64,000 bases of DNA from Tetramitus jugosus (GCA_937625935.1 OW569358.1:475434-539433), one strand, 5' to 3'; shown: positions 29,177 through 40,480, counted from the stretch's first letter. Notes: generated by a model from the sequence alone, not told the origin. Program-made: numbers and translations.

Positions 29177-30799
29177 CTATTCCTGTAATATTTCATTTTC
29201 GAGAGCAATCTCACAGAACCGATGGAACGACAGTATCCTCTCTGCAATGTCCTTCGATATATCAAGAGGACTAAATCTCTCTTCGATTGCATCTTCCTCC
29301 AGATCACTCTCCAAGTTTGAATCACCTAATTCTTCAGTTTCTTCCTCCGATTCATACTCCTTCTCCATCTGCTTCAGGTATGGCATTTTCTGTTCTCTCT
29401 TTGCTCTCAATTCATCACTACCTGCACTCAATTGAATCACTTGTGCGTGAGATCCCGATTCTAATGTCTTACTACTGTTGATGGGAGATGGAAGATCCAA
29501 AGTATGAGGTTTCCTCCGAGTTCTACTCGTTGTCTGATGAGATTTGGTTTCAGTCCTTTTGGACGAACGATTTCTTGTCGTCTTGCTCTGTTGTGCCGAT
29601 TCTTCATTTTCTGTGCTCGACTCTGTTTCATCATTCAACTTTTTAGCTCTATTTGCTCGTGTGTTGTTGTGACTAGTAGTAGTAGTAGTATTACTATTAT
29701 TATTGCTATTGTAGCTATTGTTCCTTGCTCGTTTGGAAGCTCTAGCACGACTAGATGATCTAGATGAAGAACTTCTCTTATTGTTCTTCCTATTATTATT
29801 ATTGTTGTTGTTGTTGTTATTGCTGTCGTTTTCATTGTTGTTATTCCCTAGTTTTCTTTTGAAGGAAGAATTCTCCATTTCTTCACTCTCTTCTTCATAT
29901 TCTTCTCCTTCTTCATCATTTTCATCATTTTCATCATTTTCATCATTTTCATCACTGTGTCCCTCATGTTCATGTTCATGATGATGATGATAAAATACAT
30001 CATGAGCTTGTTGTCTTGCCCTTTTGAGAGTACGTGTCATTCTTCTACTCTTCCGAGATGAAACAAGCAACTTGTTTTCACTGTCATCATCTTCATCATC
30101 ATTATCATCAGTGTCTTCTGAAGATGTAGGTGGTCTGGATGGCCTCTGAGATTCAACTTCTCTTTTCAAAGTAAGAAGCTTCTTATTGTTGTTGTTATTA
30201 TGAGTGTTTACCTTGTTGTTCAGCTCTAATGGTAGTGTATTGTTCTCACTCTTTACATGTTCATTGTTTTCTTCCTTCTTCTTCTTCTTGTTACTGGTAG
30301 CAGACTTTTTTCGAGAACTTTGACTCAAATCAATATTTTCATGTTTTCTCTTGAACGAACGAAGATCACTACGGTAGTGACCTTCACACACACGTCCACT
30401 GTGATCCTTCTTGACGGGGTATTCGTTTCGGAGAGAAGACAGAAGACGAGTGCCCTTTCGAAAACAGTCCTTGATGGCACAATAGAGAATGGTATCATTG
30501 TTTTTGGGAGAAGGTGTGGTGTTTGGGTGCCTAGTGTCGTTTAGAGCTAAGATTGGTTGTGAGAACATGAATTGTGATGTGTTTGTTGTGTGTGTGCGTG
30601 TGTGTGTGTGGTGAGGTGTTTGAGTGTTTGGGAGTATATAGTGGATTGTTTTTTGTGGATAAAGTGTATGAATGGAAGAATTGTTGTTTGTGATTTTGGT
30701 GGTTGATGTGGTTTGTGGTTTGTGGTTTGTGGTTTGTGATACGGGTGAGTGGTTGAGTGGTTGAGTGAGTGACATACCTTCTAGTTCTTGTTGGATCAT
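29177..30799 (-). CDS. Acidic/Asn-rich nuclear-type protein with a putative zinc motif
   Basis: A 540-residue frame from ATG 30799. The first 77 residues are Thr/His/Asn low complexity made from TG-rich DNA and may be leader; ATG 30568 (MFSQPILALND) is a credible alternative start. The only folded-looking part is near residues 105-155: YCAIKDCFRKG, then VKKDHSGRVCEGHYR, a C-x4-C plus C-x2-H set that could bind zinc. The rest is disordered: Lys-rich, a Glu/Asn/Asp array encoded by 9-bp repeats, Asn runs, then a basic RSSSRARASKRAR stretch, and a C-terminal helix-rich piece (DISKDIAERILSFHRFCEIAL). Composition suggests a nuclear protein. No family recognised. It lies tail to tail with the SET gene. 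Confidence 0.55.
   Translation of the reverse strand: MIQQELEGMSLTQPLNHSPVSQTTNHKPQTTSTTKITNNNSSIHTLYPQKTIHYILPNTQTPHHTHTRTHTTNTSQFMFSQPILALNDTRHPNTTPSPKNNDTILYCAIKDCFRKGTRLLSSLRNEYPVKKDHSGRVCEGHYRSDLRSFKRKHENIDLSQSSRKKSATSNKKKKKEENNEHVKSENNTLPLELNNKVNTHNNNNNKKLLTLKREVESQRPSRPPTSSEDTDDNDDEDDDSENKLLVSSRKSRRMTRTLKRARQQAHDVFYHHHHEHEHEGHSDENDENDENDENDEEGEEYEEESEEMENSSFKRKLGNNNNENDSNNNNNNNNNNRKNNKRSSSSRSSSRARASKRARNNSYNSNNNSNTTTTTSHNNTRANRAKKLNDETESSTENEESAQQSKTTRNRSSKRTETKSHQTTSRTRRKPHTLDLPSPINSSKTLESGSHAQVIQLSAGSDELRAKREQKMPYLKQMEKEYESEEETEELGDSNLESDLEEDAIEERFSPLDISKDIAERILSFHRFCEIALENEILQE
29913..29955. repeat. 9-bp coding minisatellite (TCATCATTT)
   Basis: About five direct copies of TCATCATTT in a row, read on the minus strand as a repeated Glu-Asn-Asp unit within the acidic protein above. 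The reading frame is kept because the unit is a multiple of three. Confidence 0.85.
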
Positions 30800-31538
30800 G
30801 ATGGTTGTTGGGTTATTGGGTTGTTGGTTTCTTGTTGTTTGTTGTTGTTGGAAGTGGAATTATGGGAAGAAGATTATAGTTTGTGTTTTGTCCCTGGATT
30901 GTCTTTGTGGAATCACCGGAGATTGTAGTTTTGTTGCTGGCTATTGGAAAACGGTCAGCTTTCCGACCTGGATTTTTTTTCTGTGGTTGGCTTTTTGACT
31001 CTGGGTTTTTAGAGCTCTAATATTGAGGATCGACTTTTTGGGGGTCACGACTCAGTGAGAGCTTTGTTGGTTTTGGTTGAGAGATGCTTAGATCCGAGAG
31101 GTGTTTTTTGGAAGAGTGAATTCACTTCGCAGTAAATGGAGCTTCCAAATTTTGTGTATTCTTGTTTGGTTTCAGTGAGTTGGAGAATGAGAGGATCTTG
31201 TGAGAATTGGCGTCCCTTGTTTCTTGCAGACACTGTTTTGTATTGTTGTTTTATTGGATGGTCTCTAAGGGGGAATGGATGAAAAGACACCTGTTTGAAT
31301 CGAAAGATTTTTTGAATGGGTTTTTTCAAAACAAGGTTGTGACACACACATTGTGTAGTCGGATAATCGCCCAACGCCGCCAAAATTTTCTCCGAGATCG
31401 GATTTGAATCTTCATTCAAAAAACGCAACACAAAATCATTTCTCCGAGGTTCAACAACGAACAAAAACAACGAAATACAACAATACACACAAACTAAACC
31501 AAACAACAACAACAACTCAATATATCTAACAAACTAAA
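30800..31538. other. Divergent intergenic region, 739 bases
   Basis: Lies between the starts of two divergent genes. The right end (about 31440-31538) is a CAA/AAC-rich leader immediately before the XRN2-like start. A 156-codon minus-strand frame crosses the region but contains no ATG. No RNA gene seen. Confidence 0.5.
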
Positions 31539-33011
31539 ATGGGCGTTCCATCATTCTACCGATTCCTATTCGACACTTTTGGTGAAGGAATCATGTATCA
31601 CGTACAAGATGGCAAGCACAGCACCAATGATGATGCTGAAAATCGTCCTTCTCGATCATCCTCTCGTCATCGTAAAGCCGTTCTCAAACACCCTAAAATG
31701 GACCCCAAGCAACAACATTTTGACAACTTGTACTTGGACATGAACGGCATTATTCATCCATGTTGTCACCCAGAATCAGGAACACTACCAAAAGACGAAG
31801 ATGAAATGTTGTCTCGTGTGTTATCCTATGTCGATCGTATTGTTGATGTCATTCGACCAAAGTCTCTGTTGTATTTGAGTGTGGATGGAGTGGCTCCTCG
31901 TGCCAAATTGAATCAACAACGTGCGCGTAGATTTACATCTGGAATGGAAAGTACGATCAAGCAGCAATTGGAACAGAAACAGTTGGATTTGTTTGATGAT
32001 TTGCTAAAAAAGTTTTTTGATCAACAACAACTGAAGATCATGAGTAATGATGAAAATGAGAGTAATGATAATGATGATGATGATGATGAGAGTGAACAAA
32101 ATGCGGATCGATTGACCAATTATTTTGCATCATTCCGCAAATCAGCATCATGGGATCACAATGTCATCACACCAGGAACACCATTTATGCAAAAAGTGAC
32201 CATGGCACTTCATTTCTATGCAGTGTACAAGATTAATACGGACGCGGAGAGATTTGGTCACTTGAGAATCATTGTGGATGATGCATCGGTGCCCGGTGAA
32301 GGAGAACACAAGATTATTCAATATATTCGAAGTCAGAGACAAGATCCAGCGTGTGACGGAAACATTACACATGTGATTCATGGATTGGACGCTGATTTGG
32401 TGATGCTTTCACTGCTGTTGCACGAACCAAAGTTTTACATTTTGAGAGAAGATGTGTTTGATGAGAGTACAACTGCGCTCAATCATCCCATGTATCTGTT
32501 TGATGTAGGCAAGCTCAGAAAGTGCATTATTGCACTCTTTTCAAACTTATTGCCAGTCAATGATCGATTCACGTTTGATTTCGAGAGATTGATTGATGAT
32601 TTTGTCTTCTTGTGCTTGTTTGTCGGTAATGATTTTGTGCCTCATGTGCCCGGTTTGTCCATCAAGGAGAATGGTTTGCCATTCTTGCTCTCCCATTACA
32701 TTACGAGACACTGGGAACCGTGGATGGCCAAACAAAAGACCAACAACACGAACAAGAAGGAAAAGATTAGCACGGATAGTGGCTATTTCACAAGCAAGGG
32801 TGAATTGAACCTTGATAGCATTATTCCATTCTTGGCCAACATTTCCAACACTGTGGACGGTCATTGGTTCAACACCATCAGGGAATATACAAGAAAGGTG
32901 AAGCAAAACGATGCCGTACAAGAATCAAAATCCGCCGCATCATCAAACGATGAGAATGCAGCACAAGAAGATGAAGAAGATGAAGAAGCCGAGGAAGACA
33001 ATGAAGAAAGT

Positions 33012-33044
<33 letters not shown>

Positions 33045-34610
33045 AGTAATGAAGAAGAGAAGTCCCAAGTCTCGTCTCTCGTCACTGATGAGCCCCTCAC
33101 TCTTGTACATGCAAAGAAGAGACAATTCTTCTCCGAGTTGGCCTGGAAGGCATCCATGGATGCTGCGCCCGACCAAACAGTCAAAGAGTTCTACGACAAT
33201 CAATTGGGAAAGAATCTACAAAATCTGATCAGTAAGACCATTACTCATCTCGAATTTTCCTCAAATGTACTGAACCGATCTGGTCGAGAATGGAGAAACG
33301 AATACTATTCGATCAAGTTCAACGTGCCTGAATCAGAAGTACCAAAGCTCAGACAACAACTCGTTTCTGACTATATTCAAGCAATGGCATGGGTGTGGAG
33401 TTACTACACAACAGGTATCAAGTCCTGGGTTTGGTTCTTCCCTCATCATCATGCTCCACTATTGTCTGAATTCAAGAATTCATCGTTTGACTTTACATTG
33501 AAACCATTCAAACTGGGTGCTCCAGTGAGACCATTTGTGCAATTGATGGCTGTCATGCCAAAGACAAGTTTGCACTGTGTTCCTCCGCATCTACAAAAAT
33601 TGGTGGCCCAAGCGAATAATCCACTCGAAGTGTTTTATCCAGAATCATTCCAACGTGACTCAGATTGCATGGATGTCAATTGGAAGATGGTTCCTCTGCT
33701 TCCATTCATGGATATTGAACTTTTGAAGTCGGTTGTGAAACCTCTTGTTGCCCCTAGCAAGTTGAGTCCGGAAGAACAGAGAAGAAATTCATTTGGTCAT
33801 GCCATCATGTACTTCCACAAGAACAATACGACGCTCACGGACCATTACCAATCTCTCAAGAATCACATTAGCAACCATTCCTTCTCTGTGACGTTGCATC
33901 CTGAACACTTGATTCGCTTAGATTCAAGTTCAAGCGCAACAATCTCTGGTTACATCTATCCTATTGCAACTGGAAAGCATATCCTCTCATCGATACTGCC
34001 AGCTATTGAACAGCCATTTGAGAAACCAGCCAAGTTTAACTCTGAATACTTCAAGTCAATAACGACCAATCATGTCCACTCGGCCGTGTTCTATGCTCCA
34101 GCTTTCGAACTCAAGAATTTTTATTTACATTCTAACCTGGACTCGAAGGAGATGCACGACGTGTCAGGCATGGAACAACAATACAGTTTCGACCACCCAC
34201 AACTAGGCCATTGGGCAGCCATTAAACATTCGGACAGTTGTGCAAATCGAGCCCGAAAGGCAAGATCAGGACAGACCTCCAACTTTTCCAATGGCAGCAG
34301 GAGGAGTGAAACACAGGATAGTCGAGGTGGATACAATCAATACCACAGCCGAGGATATGAATACAACAGTGGATATAGTAACTACAATAGTTACAACAAT
34401 AACTACTCTGACAGATACAACAATGGCGGCTACAACAATTACAATAATGGATATGGTGGTGGCTACAATGACTATGGTGGTAGCTATGGTTACAATAATT
34501 ATGGTTATGAAAGTGGTCGAGGTGGCTACAATTCCAGTTCTAGATATCAAAGCCAGAAAAGAAAAGCAGAAACCAGCCGAGAGCCTGTGAAGAAGCAAAG
34601 AATTGAATAA
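31539..34610 (+). CDS. 5'-3' exoribonuclease, Rat1/XRN2-like
   Basis: A 1023-residue exoribonuclease that degrades RNA with a 5' monophosphate. The N-terminal XRN domain is clear: MGVPSFYRFL, then FDNLYLDMNGIIHPCCHPE with the catalytic Asp-Met-Asn-Gly and the 'PCxHPE' wording typical of Rat1/XRN2 rather than XRN1, then VDGVAPRAKLNQQRARRF, the VPGEGEHKI metal-binding Glu, LDADLVMLSLLLHEP, and CLFVGNDFVPHVP. XRN2 acts in the nucleus in transcription termination and rRNA/snoRNA 5' trimming. Two acidic low-complexity inserts (around residues 168-190 and 470-515) interrupt the domain. The final ~100 residues are a Tyr/Gly/Asn-rich tail made of GYNNYN-like repeats with some RGG, a prion-like region not usual for the yeast enzyme. 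Ends in a basic nuclear-localisation-like KKQRIE. Confidence 0.92.
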
Positions 34611-34628
34611 ATATGAAGTATAATAATA

Positions 34629-37600
34629 TTAATTTTCATTAAGGTTTCGCGAATAATTCTGACTCACTCCCTGCACCAGTTGCTGCATTCCTAATATTTT
34701 CATTGGCTTAAACTGTGAGGGAAGTTTGTGAGATATAGCATTGCCGTGCTTCCTCAAGTTGCCCCGAGTTCTGTCCAAGGAACTGTGATTAGGAAACACA
34801 TGAAGAGGAAGTTGATGTTTAAACTTGAGACGCTCTGGTGATGCACCATGAGCCAACTCGATTACAACCTCTATTAATAGGTGGTAAGTCTTGAATGTTT
34901 CCTTGATTGGGTGTTGAATGTTGTTTTGAATAGGCATGTCGGTCATATCCTCTGTTTCACTTATTTCTACGAAGTCTGGTGCTGCGAAGGGTATTGTGAT
35001 GAGAATAGTTCCTCTCTCTTCTTCGCAGACAATCTGAAGTTTTTTAGTCAACAATCCCAACTCTTTGTTCATCTGCTGCTGGGAGATGGACTTCCCCTGC
35101 ACCTGTACATCTACGGACAGGATTGTTTCAAAAAATTCGATGGTTGGGAGAGAGTTCGTGATATGCATCTCAGCAGAGCAAACTTCCTCCGAAGCAACAC
35201 AAAATCCATTCTCATAAAAGATCAATCCTTCTCCCAGAGCATCTTTGCAGAATAATTCTATGAAGAGCTGATCTTTCGTGGTAGAGTGCGAGAGACATTG
35301 ACGCACATTTTCATTAAAATGTCTCACAGATGGTAGAGATTTCAGCAAGAGTGGATCCATAGCCACATAGTGCAGCAACAACTCTTGTATCCTTTCTCTC
35401 TCGAATGATTGAGTGTTAATACCAGATTGAAGAGAGTACAGAGCAGTTGATAATCGAATTCGCTGTTGAACTCCATCATTGATACTCATATGACTCTTGG
35501 AAAGCAGATGTTGCAACCCACTATTTCCATTATTCACTATAGTGGAATTCAACGCTTCTCTGACCTTGTATTCGCCGAATGAGTTTTCTATCTCATCAAT
35601 TGTCTCATCATTCTTCTCTGCTTTCAACTTATCGAAAAAACCGTTCAAATACCCCATAATTTGGTCTGTAATTAATTTTTCATAACTTTGAAGAACATGG
35701 GACTTCATTGAAGAAGAAACATTCTTCTCTTCTAGATTCTCTAATTGATTGCCATTCTCTTCGTAGGTATTCCCCATATTCGCTCTTGTGTTCCTCCGAA
35801 CAGGATCTGGAGTCTTCAACATACTCGAGGTCAAAAATTTTCCTTCTTCTTCCGAGTCGACGATATTGTTATCATTATTATTCATATTATGTATTTCTAG
35901 TCGATCGGATCTTCCTAAGTTGTCAGTGTTTCGTTGAATCTGAGTGTTTGGATAAGCTATATCTCTCGGTTGTTCTACGCCCTCTGAATTGTTCTCCTCC
36001 GATTCATAGCTGAATCTTCTAATAGCTTCGTACTGCTGCTCAAAAGGAAAACTTGCGCTCTCACTTGGAAATTGTAAGGCATACGCAATGTCAGGATTAA
36101 ATAAATGTCCAGGCCCTCTTCTCCATACATGTAAAGAAACTTTATGTTCTCCCTCATCCAAACCACCAGCGTTGCCTAATTCATGCGACTCAATGTGTGG
36201 AAGATTTTGAATTGATATCCGTCTGATCAATTCGGCACTTGGGCAGTCCTCAACAAACATGTTCGTACAAGTAAATTTTAACTCGAGATTTTCTTCATTC
36301 GGGATTAAAAGATCCCTCAACTCGCATACCCCTTGGGCCATTGGCTTCCAACTCCCTCTGTTTTGATCAAAGTGCATCAAGATAACATCTTGTTGATGAC
36401 ACTTAATTCTACCATTCTCCTCCTCACATGTTACAGTCACACCATCAATCAAGTTGTTGCTACTTCCTCTATTTCTCTCCACTCCTCGAGTAACCTGTCT
36501 GTTACCGCCCGAAGAATAGTTGATATCTGATTGTTCCACTGACGCTCTGTTTCTGTTGGAACTGAAATGACTATAATTCAATAACTGAGATCTATCAGAG
36601 CGATTTGATCTCTTAGAATTAGCGATTGCACTAGGATGAAAAGCAACATATTGTTGCAGTCTGCTCTTGTAGGAAACACCTGTGGCTTTTGAGGACAGAT
36701 TCGGAAACAATCTGCCACCTGTATCAGCTGCAAACCGCTTTCTTCCATCACTCATGTTCAAGTGTTCCATGAGAGCTTCAATCTTCGACTCCGGAGTTGT
36801 ATATATCTCGTGAAGCGGGGACTCCCCGAAACGCAACAAAGCAATTCTTCCAAGACAATCTAAAAACTCCCAAAAATCAATGCTGATGTTCTCTCCTGCT
36901 TTAACAATACCAATAATCCCCTGAAGAACATAGTTGCCTTGACAACAACTGTAAAATAGTGACGTTATTATATTCTTTGAGATGATATTCGGGAATATAC
37001 TAAAGTCTTTGGCGAATGAGAAAAACTCATCAATATTTAAAGTATACAATCCCCTTTGGTATGATTGCCAATTTTCTGCTTCCCTTTTGCTCTGCCTACT
37101 CGTACTATAGAATTGAAAGATCTTAAAAAGAACATCTTCAAAATGTGCCCAAGTACCAATGATACTCGAGCTTGATAGGATCGTCGGTGTAGGAGTGAGA
37201 GTGATTCTCTTTGCATTTGGTAGAATATAGCAATCCAATGCTTGATCGACATATCTATGAACTAATGTGTGGTGTTTAACCATTTCTGCTATCGTTTGTA
37301 GAGTAGACGAAACTCCTGATTCCTTACTGTCATGAAGCTTTCTACAAGCCAAAAGACATATTCCATGTATAAATTCATCAATATTCATTCTATGGGTAGG
37401 GGAGTGCTTGGTAGCCTCTGAGAATACAAGGAATACATTGTTCGAGCTCAGTTGCTTCTCATCGATCAACTTTGAATCTTTTACAAATTTGAGAAATCTT
37501 ACTCCTCCTAATTCAAGAGAAGCACTCGTTTCTGTACTCTTGTTCAAAACACTAGTGTAGTACAAGAATATATGAGTCAATGTTTGTTCATACTGAAATA

Positions 37601-39062
37601 TAGACTCATAGTAGCGTAATTGGTCAATGCTGTTCATGATAGTATTCATTATATCGTTGTTACTACTTCCATTAGAATTCAAATGTGCTAAAGATCTATT
37701 CAGTCTAATCGTTCTCGAATAGTATTTCATTCGATCCATGAACAACTTCTCATCTTTTGGTATTTTTTGGGGTGTGTGAAGCATACTTGCCATAAAGCTC
37801 ATCTCCTGTTTCTTTCTCTCTGGTGACGAGTGTTGGGGAGCTCTATTGGATTGTGTGCTCGTTGGAGTAGGAATTAAGCTATATGGTGATGGTGGCTCTG
37901 ATTCGTTCGTAAAGGGCTCAATTAATCTGATCATATTATTCCCAGAATCACTCACTAAGAAACGATCATTCCCTAAAGATAAAATATTATTGGGTGATGA
38001 GAGTGTTGCTTCTTTGCATCGACCGTTATGGTGACCTGAAACAGCCTTCCTACCGCATAATATCACTCCTGTTTGCTTCGTTCCTCTTAGTAGCTTTACA
38101 ATTCTGTGGTTGAGCGTGTCACAAATGATAACCCCATGATCAGAGGAACTACAAATTCCAGTAGGATTGTTGAAGTAACCTTTAGCTACCGTAACAATTT
38201 GATTGTCATTCAAAGATAATTTCCGTAGACAATCATTCCCAGAATCAGCTATGAAGATGACATTCGGGTTCATAGAATCAACGCATAACCCAACGGGAAA
38301 TCTAAACAAAGCCTCTTTCATGGCGTTTCCGTCGATACAACCCTCAATAATTGCGCCGCTACTCAACCCTCCCGCTACAGTAGATACTCTTCCAGATTGT
38401 ACATCAATCTTCCGTATCACATGGTTATTTGTGTCAGAAACATAGACAGCTTTTCGTTCATATTCATCCACTACACATATCACATCTGATGGAGAATCAA
38501 ATTGAGCTTCGGCTAACTTTCCATCTTTGTATCCCTTCTGTCCATTTCCTGCAAAAAATGAGAGCTTTCCATTTGATATATCAAATAACCGTATCCGGTG
38601 ATGTCCACTATCACACACAAGTATCTGATGATTGGTGTACATGCAGACTCCTTTGGGTTGTAACAAACCATTCCTACAAAGAGTCACCACTTTCTTCTCA
38701 TTTAAATTGATTAACTTTAAAGTGGAGTTCACAGTTTCTGACAGAACTACATTTTTGCTCTGGGGCATTTGAGTCATGCCACATATTCCATTAAACTTGC
38801 ACTTTGAGAAAGGACCGTCAGTGTTGCCTGAATATTCAGAGCCACACAAATCAGATATTACGAATGTTGAGCTTGTGGACACGAACTCCTTTGATAGAAG
38901 TGAAGAAGAGCTGAAACCAGGTGATAGCACAGCGGAGGGAGTTCTTCTAGGGATAGGACTTGTCATTCCGTTAAATGAAATGGAAGACATGGAAGAATTT
39001 CTTGATAACCTTAAAGGTGATGGACTTGCACCACGTCTCACGCTCGTGTTCGTGCTCTTCAT
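34629..39062 (-). CDS. Giant NHL-propeller protein with EF-hand-like module
   Basis: A 1477-residue single-exon protein. Residues 1-58 are Ser-rich. Residues ~60-385 form an NHL beta-propeller with five or six blades (QPKGVCMYTNHQILVCDSGH, then FDSPSDVICV, VYVSDTNNHVIRKID, FRFPVGLCVDSMNPNVIFIAD, SGNDCLRK, NNPTGICSSSDHGVIICDTL). Residues ~490-780 carry the same two-lobed EF-hand/p25-like module seen at 10493-12883: lobe 1 VRFLKFVKDSKLIDEKQLSS plus MNIDEFIHGICLLAC, lobe 2 LNIDEFFSFAKDFSIFPN plus ISIDFWEFLDCLGRIALLRF. The rest is Ser/Asn-rich with a beta-rich stretch around 860-1000 and helices near 1150-1250. No membrane segment. A large scaffold is likely; no pathway can be assigned. Confidence 0.75.
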   Translation of the reverse strand: MKSTNTSVRRGASPSPLRLSRNSSMSSISFNGMTSPIPRRTPSAVLSPGFSSSSLLSKEFVSTSSTFVISDLCGSEYSGNTDGPFSKCKFNGICGMTQMPQSKNVVLSETVNSTLKLINLNEKKVVTLCRNGLLQPKGVCMYTNHQILVCDSGHHRIRLFDISNGKLSFFAGNGQKGYKDGKLAEAQFDSPSDVICVVDEYERKAVYVSDTNNHVIRKIDVQSGRVSTVAGGLSSGAIIEGCIDGNAMKEALFRFPVGLCVDSMNPNVIFIADSGNDCLRKLSLNDNQIVTVAKGYFNNPTGICSSSDHGVIICDTLNHRIVKLLRGTKQTGVILCGRKAVSGHHNGRCKEATLSSPNNILSLGNDRFLVSDSGNNMIRLIEPFTNESEPPSPYSLIPTPTSTQSNRAPQHSSPERKKQEMSFMASMLHTPQKIPKDEKLFMDRMKYYSRTIRLNRSLAHLNSNGSSNNDIMNTIMNSIDQLRYYESIFQYEQTLTHIFLYYTSVLNKSTETSASLELGGVRFLKFVKDSKLIDEKQLSSNNVFLVFSEATKHSPTHRMNIDEFIHGICLLACRKLHDSKESGVSSTLQTIAEMVKHHTLVHRYVDQALDCYILPNAKRITLTPTPTILSSSSIIGTWAHFEDVLFKIFQFYSTSRQSKREAENWQSYQRGLYTLNIDEFFSFAKDFSIFPNIISKNIITSLFYSCCQGNYVLQGIIGIVKAGENISIDFWEFLDCLGRIALLRFGESPLHEIYTTPESKIEALMEHLNMSDGRKRFAADTGGRLFPNLSSKATGVSYKSRLQQYVAFHPSAIANSKRSNRSDRSQLLNYSHFSSNRNRASVEQSDINYSSGGNRQVTRGVERNRGSSNNLIDGVTVTCEEENGRIKCHQQDVILMHFDQNRGSWKPMAQGVCELRDLLIPNEENLELKFTCTNMFVEDCPSAELIRRISIQNLPHIESHELGNAGGLDEGEHKVSLHVWRRGPGHLFNPDIAYALQFPSESASFPFEQQYEAIRRFSYESEENNSEGVEQPRDIAYPNTQIQRNTDNLGRSDRLEIHNMNNNDNNIVDSEEEGKFLTSSMLKTPDPVRRNTRANMGNTYEENGNQLENLEEKNVSSSMKSHVLQSYEKLITDQIMGYLNGFFDKLKAEKNDETIDEIENSFGEYKVREALNSTIVNNGNSGLQHLLSKSHMSINDGVQQRIRLSTALYSLQSGINTQSFERERIQELLLHYVAMDPLLLKSLPSVRHFNENVRQCLSHSTTKDQLFIELFCKDALGEGLIFYENGFCVASEEVCSAEMHITNSLPTIEFFETILSVDVQVQGKSISQQQMNKELGLLTKKLQIVCEEERGTILITIPFAAPDFVEISETEDMTDMPIQNNIQHPIKETFKTYHLLIEVVIELAHGASPERLKFKHQLPLHVFPNHSSLDRTRGNLRKHGNAISHKLPSQFKPMKILGMQQLVQGVSQNYSRNLNEN

Positions 39063-39423
39063 CCTTTCGCTGATTGCAAATTATTTCACAGAGAAAAATG
39101 TAAAAAATGAAACGGTTTTTGGCGCGTCAAAATCCCCCGCAGTCTACCCACTGCGGGAAAGTAGTTGAAGAGGAAAGGCAACGAGCTATAGTATTGAGTT
39201 GAACTTTATAATGTTTCACATGGGTGGGTTGGTAGTTGATGATTGTTGTCAATGACAAGACGACAATCTGATTGCGGTTCTCGTTCGTTGTTGTCATCAA
39301 CATTCTCATTGACTGAGCTTCTTCTTCTTCTTCTTATTCTTGGGGATGGAGATGGGTATGTGTACATGTGTAATATGATGATGATTCATGGACGAAGTTG
39401 GAAAAATAAAAAAAGGACCTAGA
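39063..39423. other. Intergenic, 361 bases
   Basis: Between the 5' end of the giant gene and the 3' end of the Rac gene, both on the minus strand. It includes the promoter of the giant gene and a short CTTCTT run at about 39318-39338. Nothing else seen. Confidence 0.5.
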
Positions 39424-40213
39424 TTACAAAACTTGACACTTTCCACCAGAGTCTGCCTTCTTCTTCGCTGGTCTACTGAAGAGAACCACTCTAATGCAGT
39501 CATCGAACACAGACTTGACACCTTCTTGGGTCTTTGCACTGCATTCAACATATTTGACAGCCTTAATCGTTTTTCTCAACTCTTCACCATCAATCATTGA
39601 CTTTGGCTTCAATCCCTTTTGTGCCAACTTTTGAATGACTTGTTGATCATTACGCAAATCCATCTTGGTACCAACAAGAATGACTGGCACACCAGCACAG
39701 TGATGGTACACTTCAGGGTGCCACTTGTTGGAAACGTTGGCATATGATGCTGGATTGTCAACAGAGAAACAAATTAAAAAGACTGATGTTCCAGGATAGG
39801 ACAATGGTCTCAATCGGTCATAATCCTCCTGACCTGCCGTATCCCACAATCCCAAATTAATGGTTCTTCCATCGACCATGACATTGGCAGAGTAGTTGTC
39901 AAACACGGTTGGTACGTAATCTTCAGGGAAACTGTTCTTTGCGTAGACCCAGAGCAAACATGTCTTACCGACAGCACCATCTACATTTCATTCATTCATT
40001 CAAAATGAATTGTTCAATGAATGAATTGATCACACAAGGATTTGTTGTCGTTGCCATATGATTTTGTCATATGATTGTTGGTGTTTTTTTTGTTGGTTGG
40101 TTGATGCAAGAGGAGAAGACGTTAGTTGAGCTCAAACAAAAAGTCACACCACAATCACATACATGATACATACCACCAACGATGACGCATTTAATGTGTT
40201 GAGAATTGGCCAT
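39424..40213 (-). CDS. Rac/Rho-family small GTPase, two exons
   Basis: Exon 1 is only 40 bases (40174-40213) and exon 2 is 39424-39980; the 193-nt intron (GTATGT...AATGTAG) splits the P-loop aspartate codon. The protein is 198 residues. All G motifs are present: P-loop GDGAVGKT (13-20 region), switch [10 protein letters not shown] with effector Thr, [16 protein letters not shown] switch II, TKMDL (G4) and CSAKT (G5), plus the Rho insert region. It ends CQVL: a CaaX box with Leu last, predicting geranylgeranylation and plasma-membrane attachment. The wording of switch II and the insert fits Rac rather than Cdc42 or RhoA. Rac GTPases drive actin-based motility and phagocytosis in amoebae. LLWVYA replaces the usual LLISY(T) after the P-loop. 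Confidence 0.95.
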
Positions 40214-40480
40214 TATTTAAATATATTATTTTGTTCTTTTCGCTAGTTTGTTTTTTATGTGTGTTTGCCCCTTGAGTTTCTTGTCCCTTGTTGCTTCAAG
40301 ACATCATCGTGAGTATGGCGGGGGTTGTTCGCTCTCTGTTCCCGATGTGTCGGGATAGAGAATTTAGCTGTCCTGTCGAATCTTGTCTGACATATGATTT
40401 TGGTGCCTAGTTTACAAAATCAAACACAATTTTTTTGGCGGTGAAAATTCGGAGAAAGCAAAACAAAAGTTCTTGATTTG

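Noticed and set aside
30585-30612. TG microsatellite as a regulatory element
   Set aside because: A simple repeat in likely leader DNA of the 29177-30799 gene; nothing links it to a function.
31045-31515. 156-codon minus-strand frame before the XRN2 gene
   Set aside because: It has no ATG at all, its first residues come from the reverse of the XRN2 leader, and nothing in it resembles a protein family.
38776-39168. 130-residue plus-strand frame opposite the giant NHL gene start
   Set aside because: Fully antisense to the Ser-rich N terminus of that gene, with no independent support.
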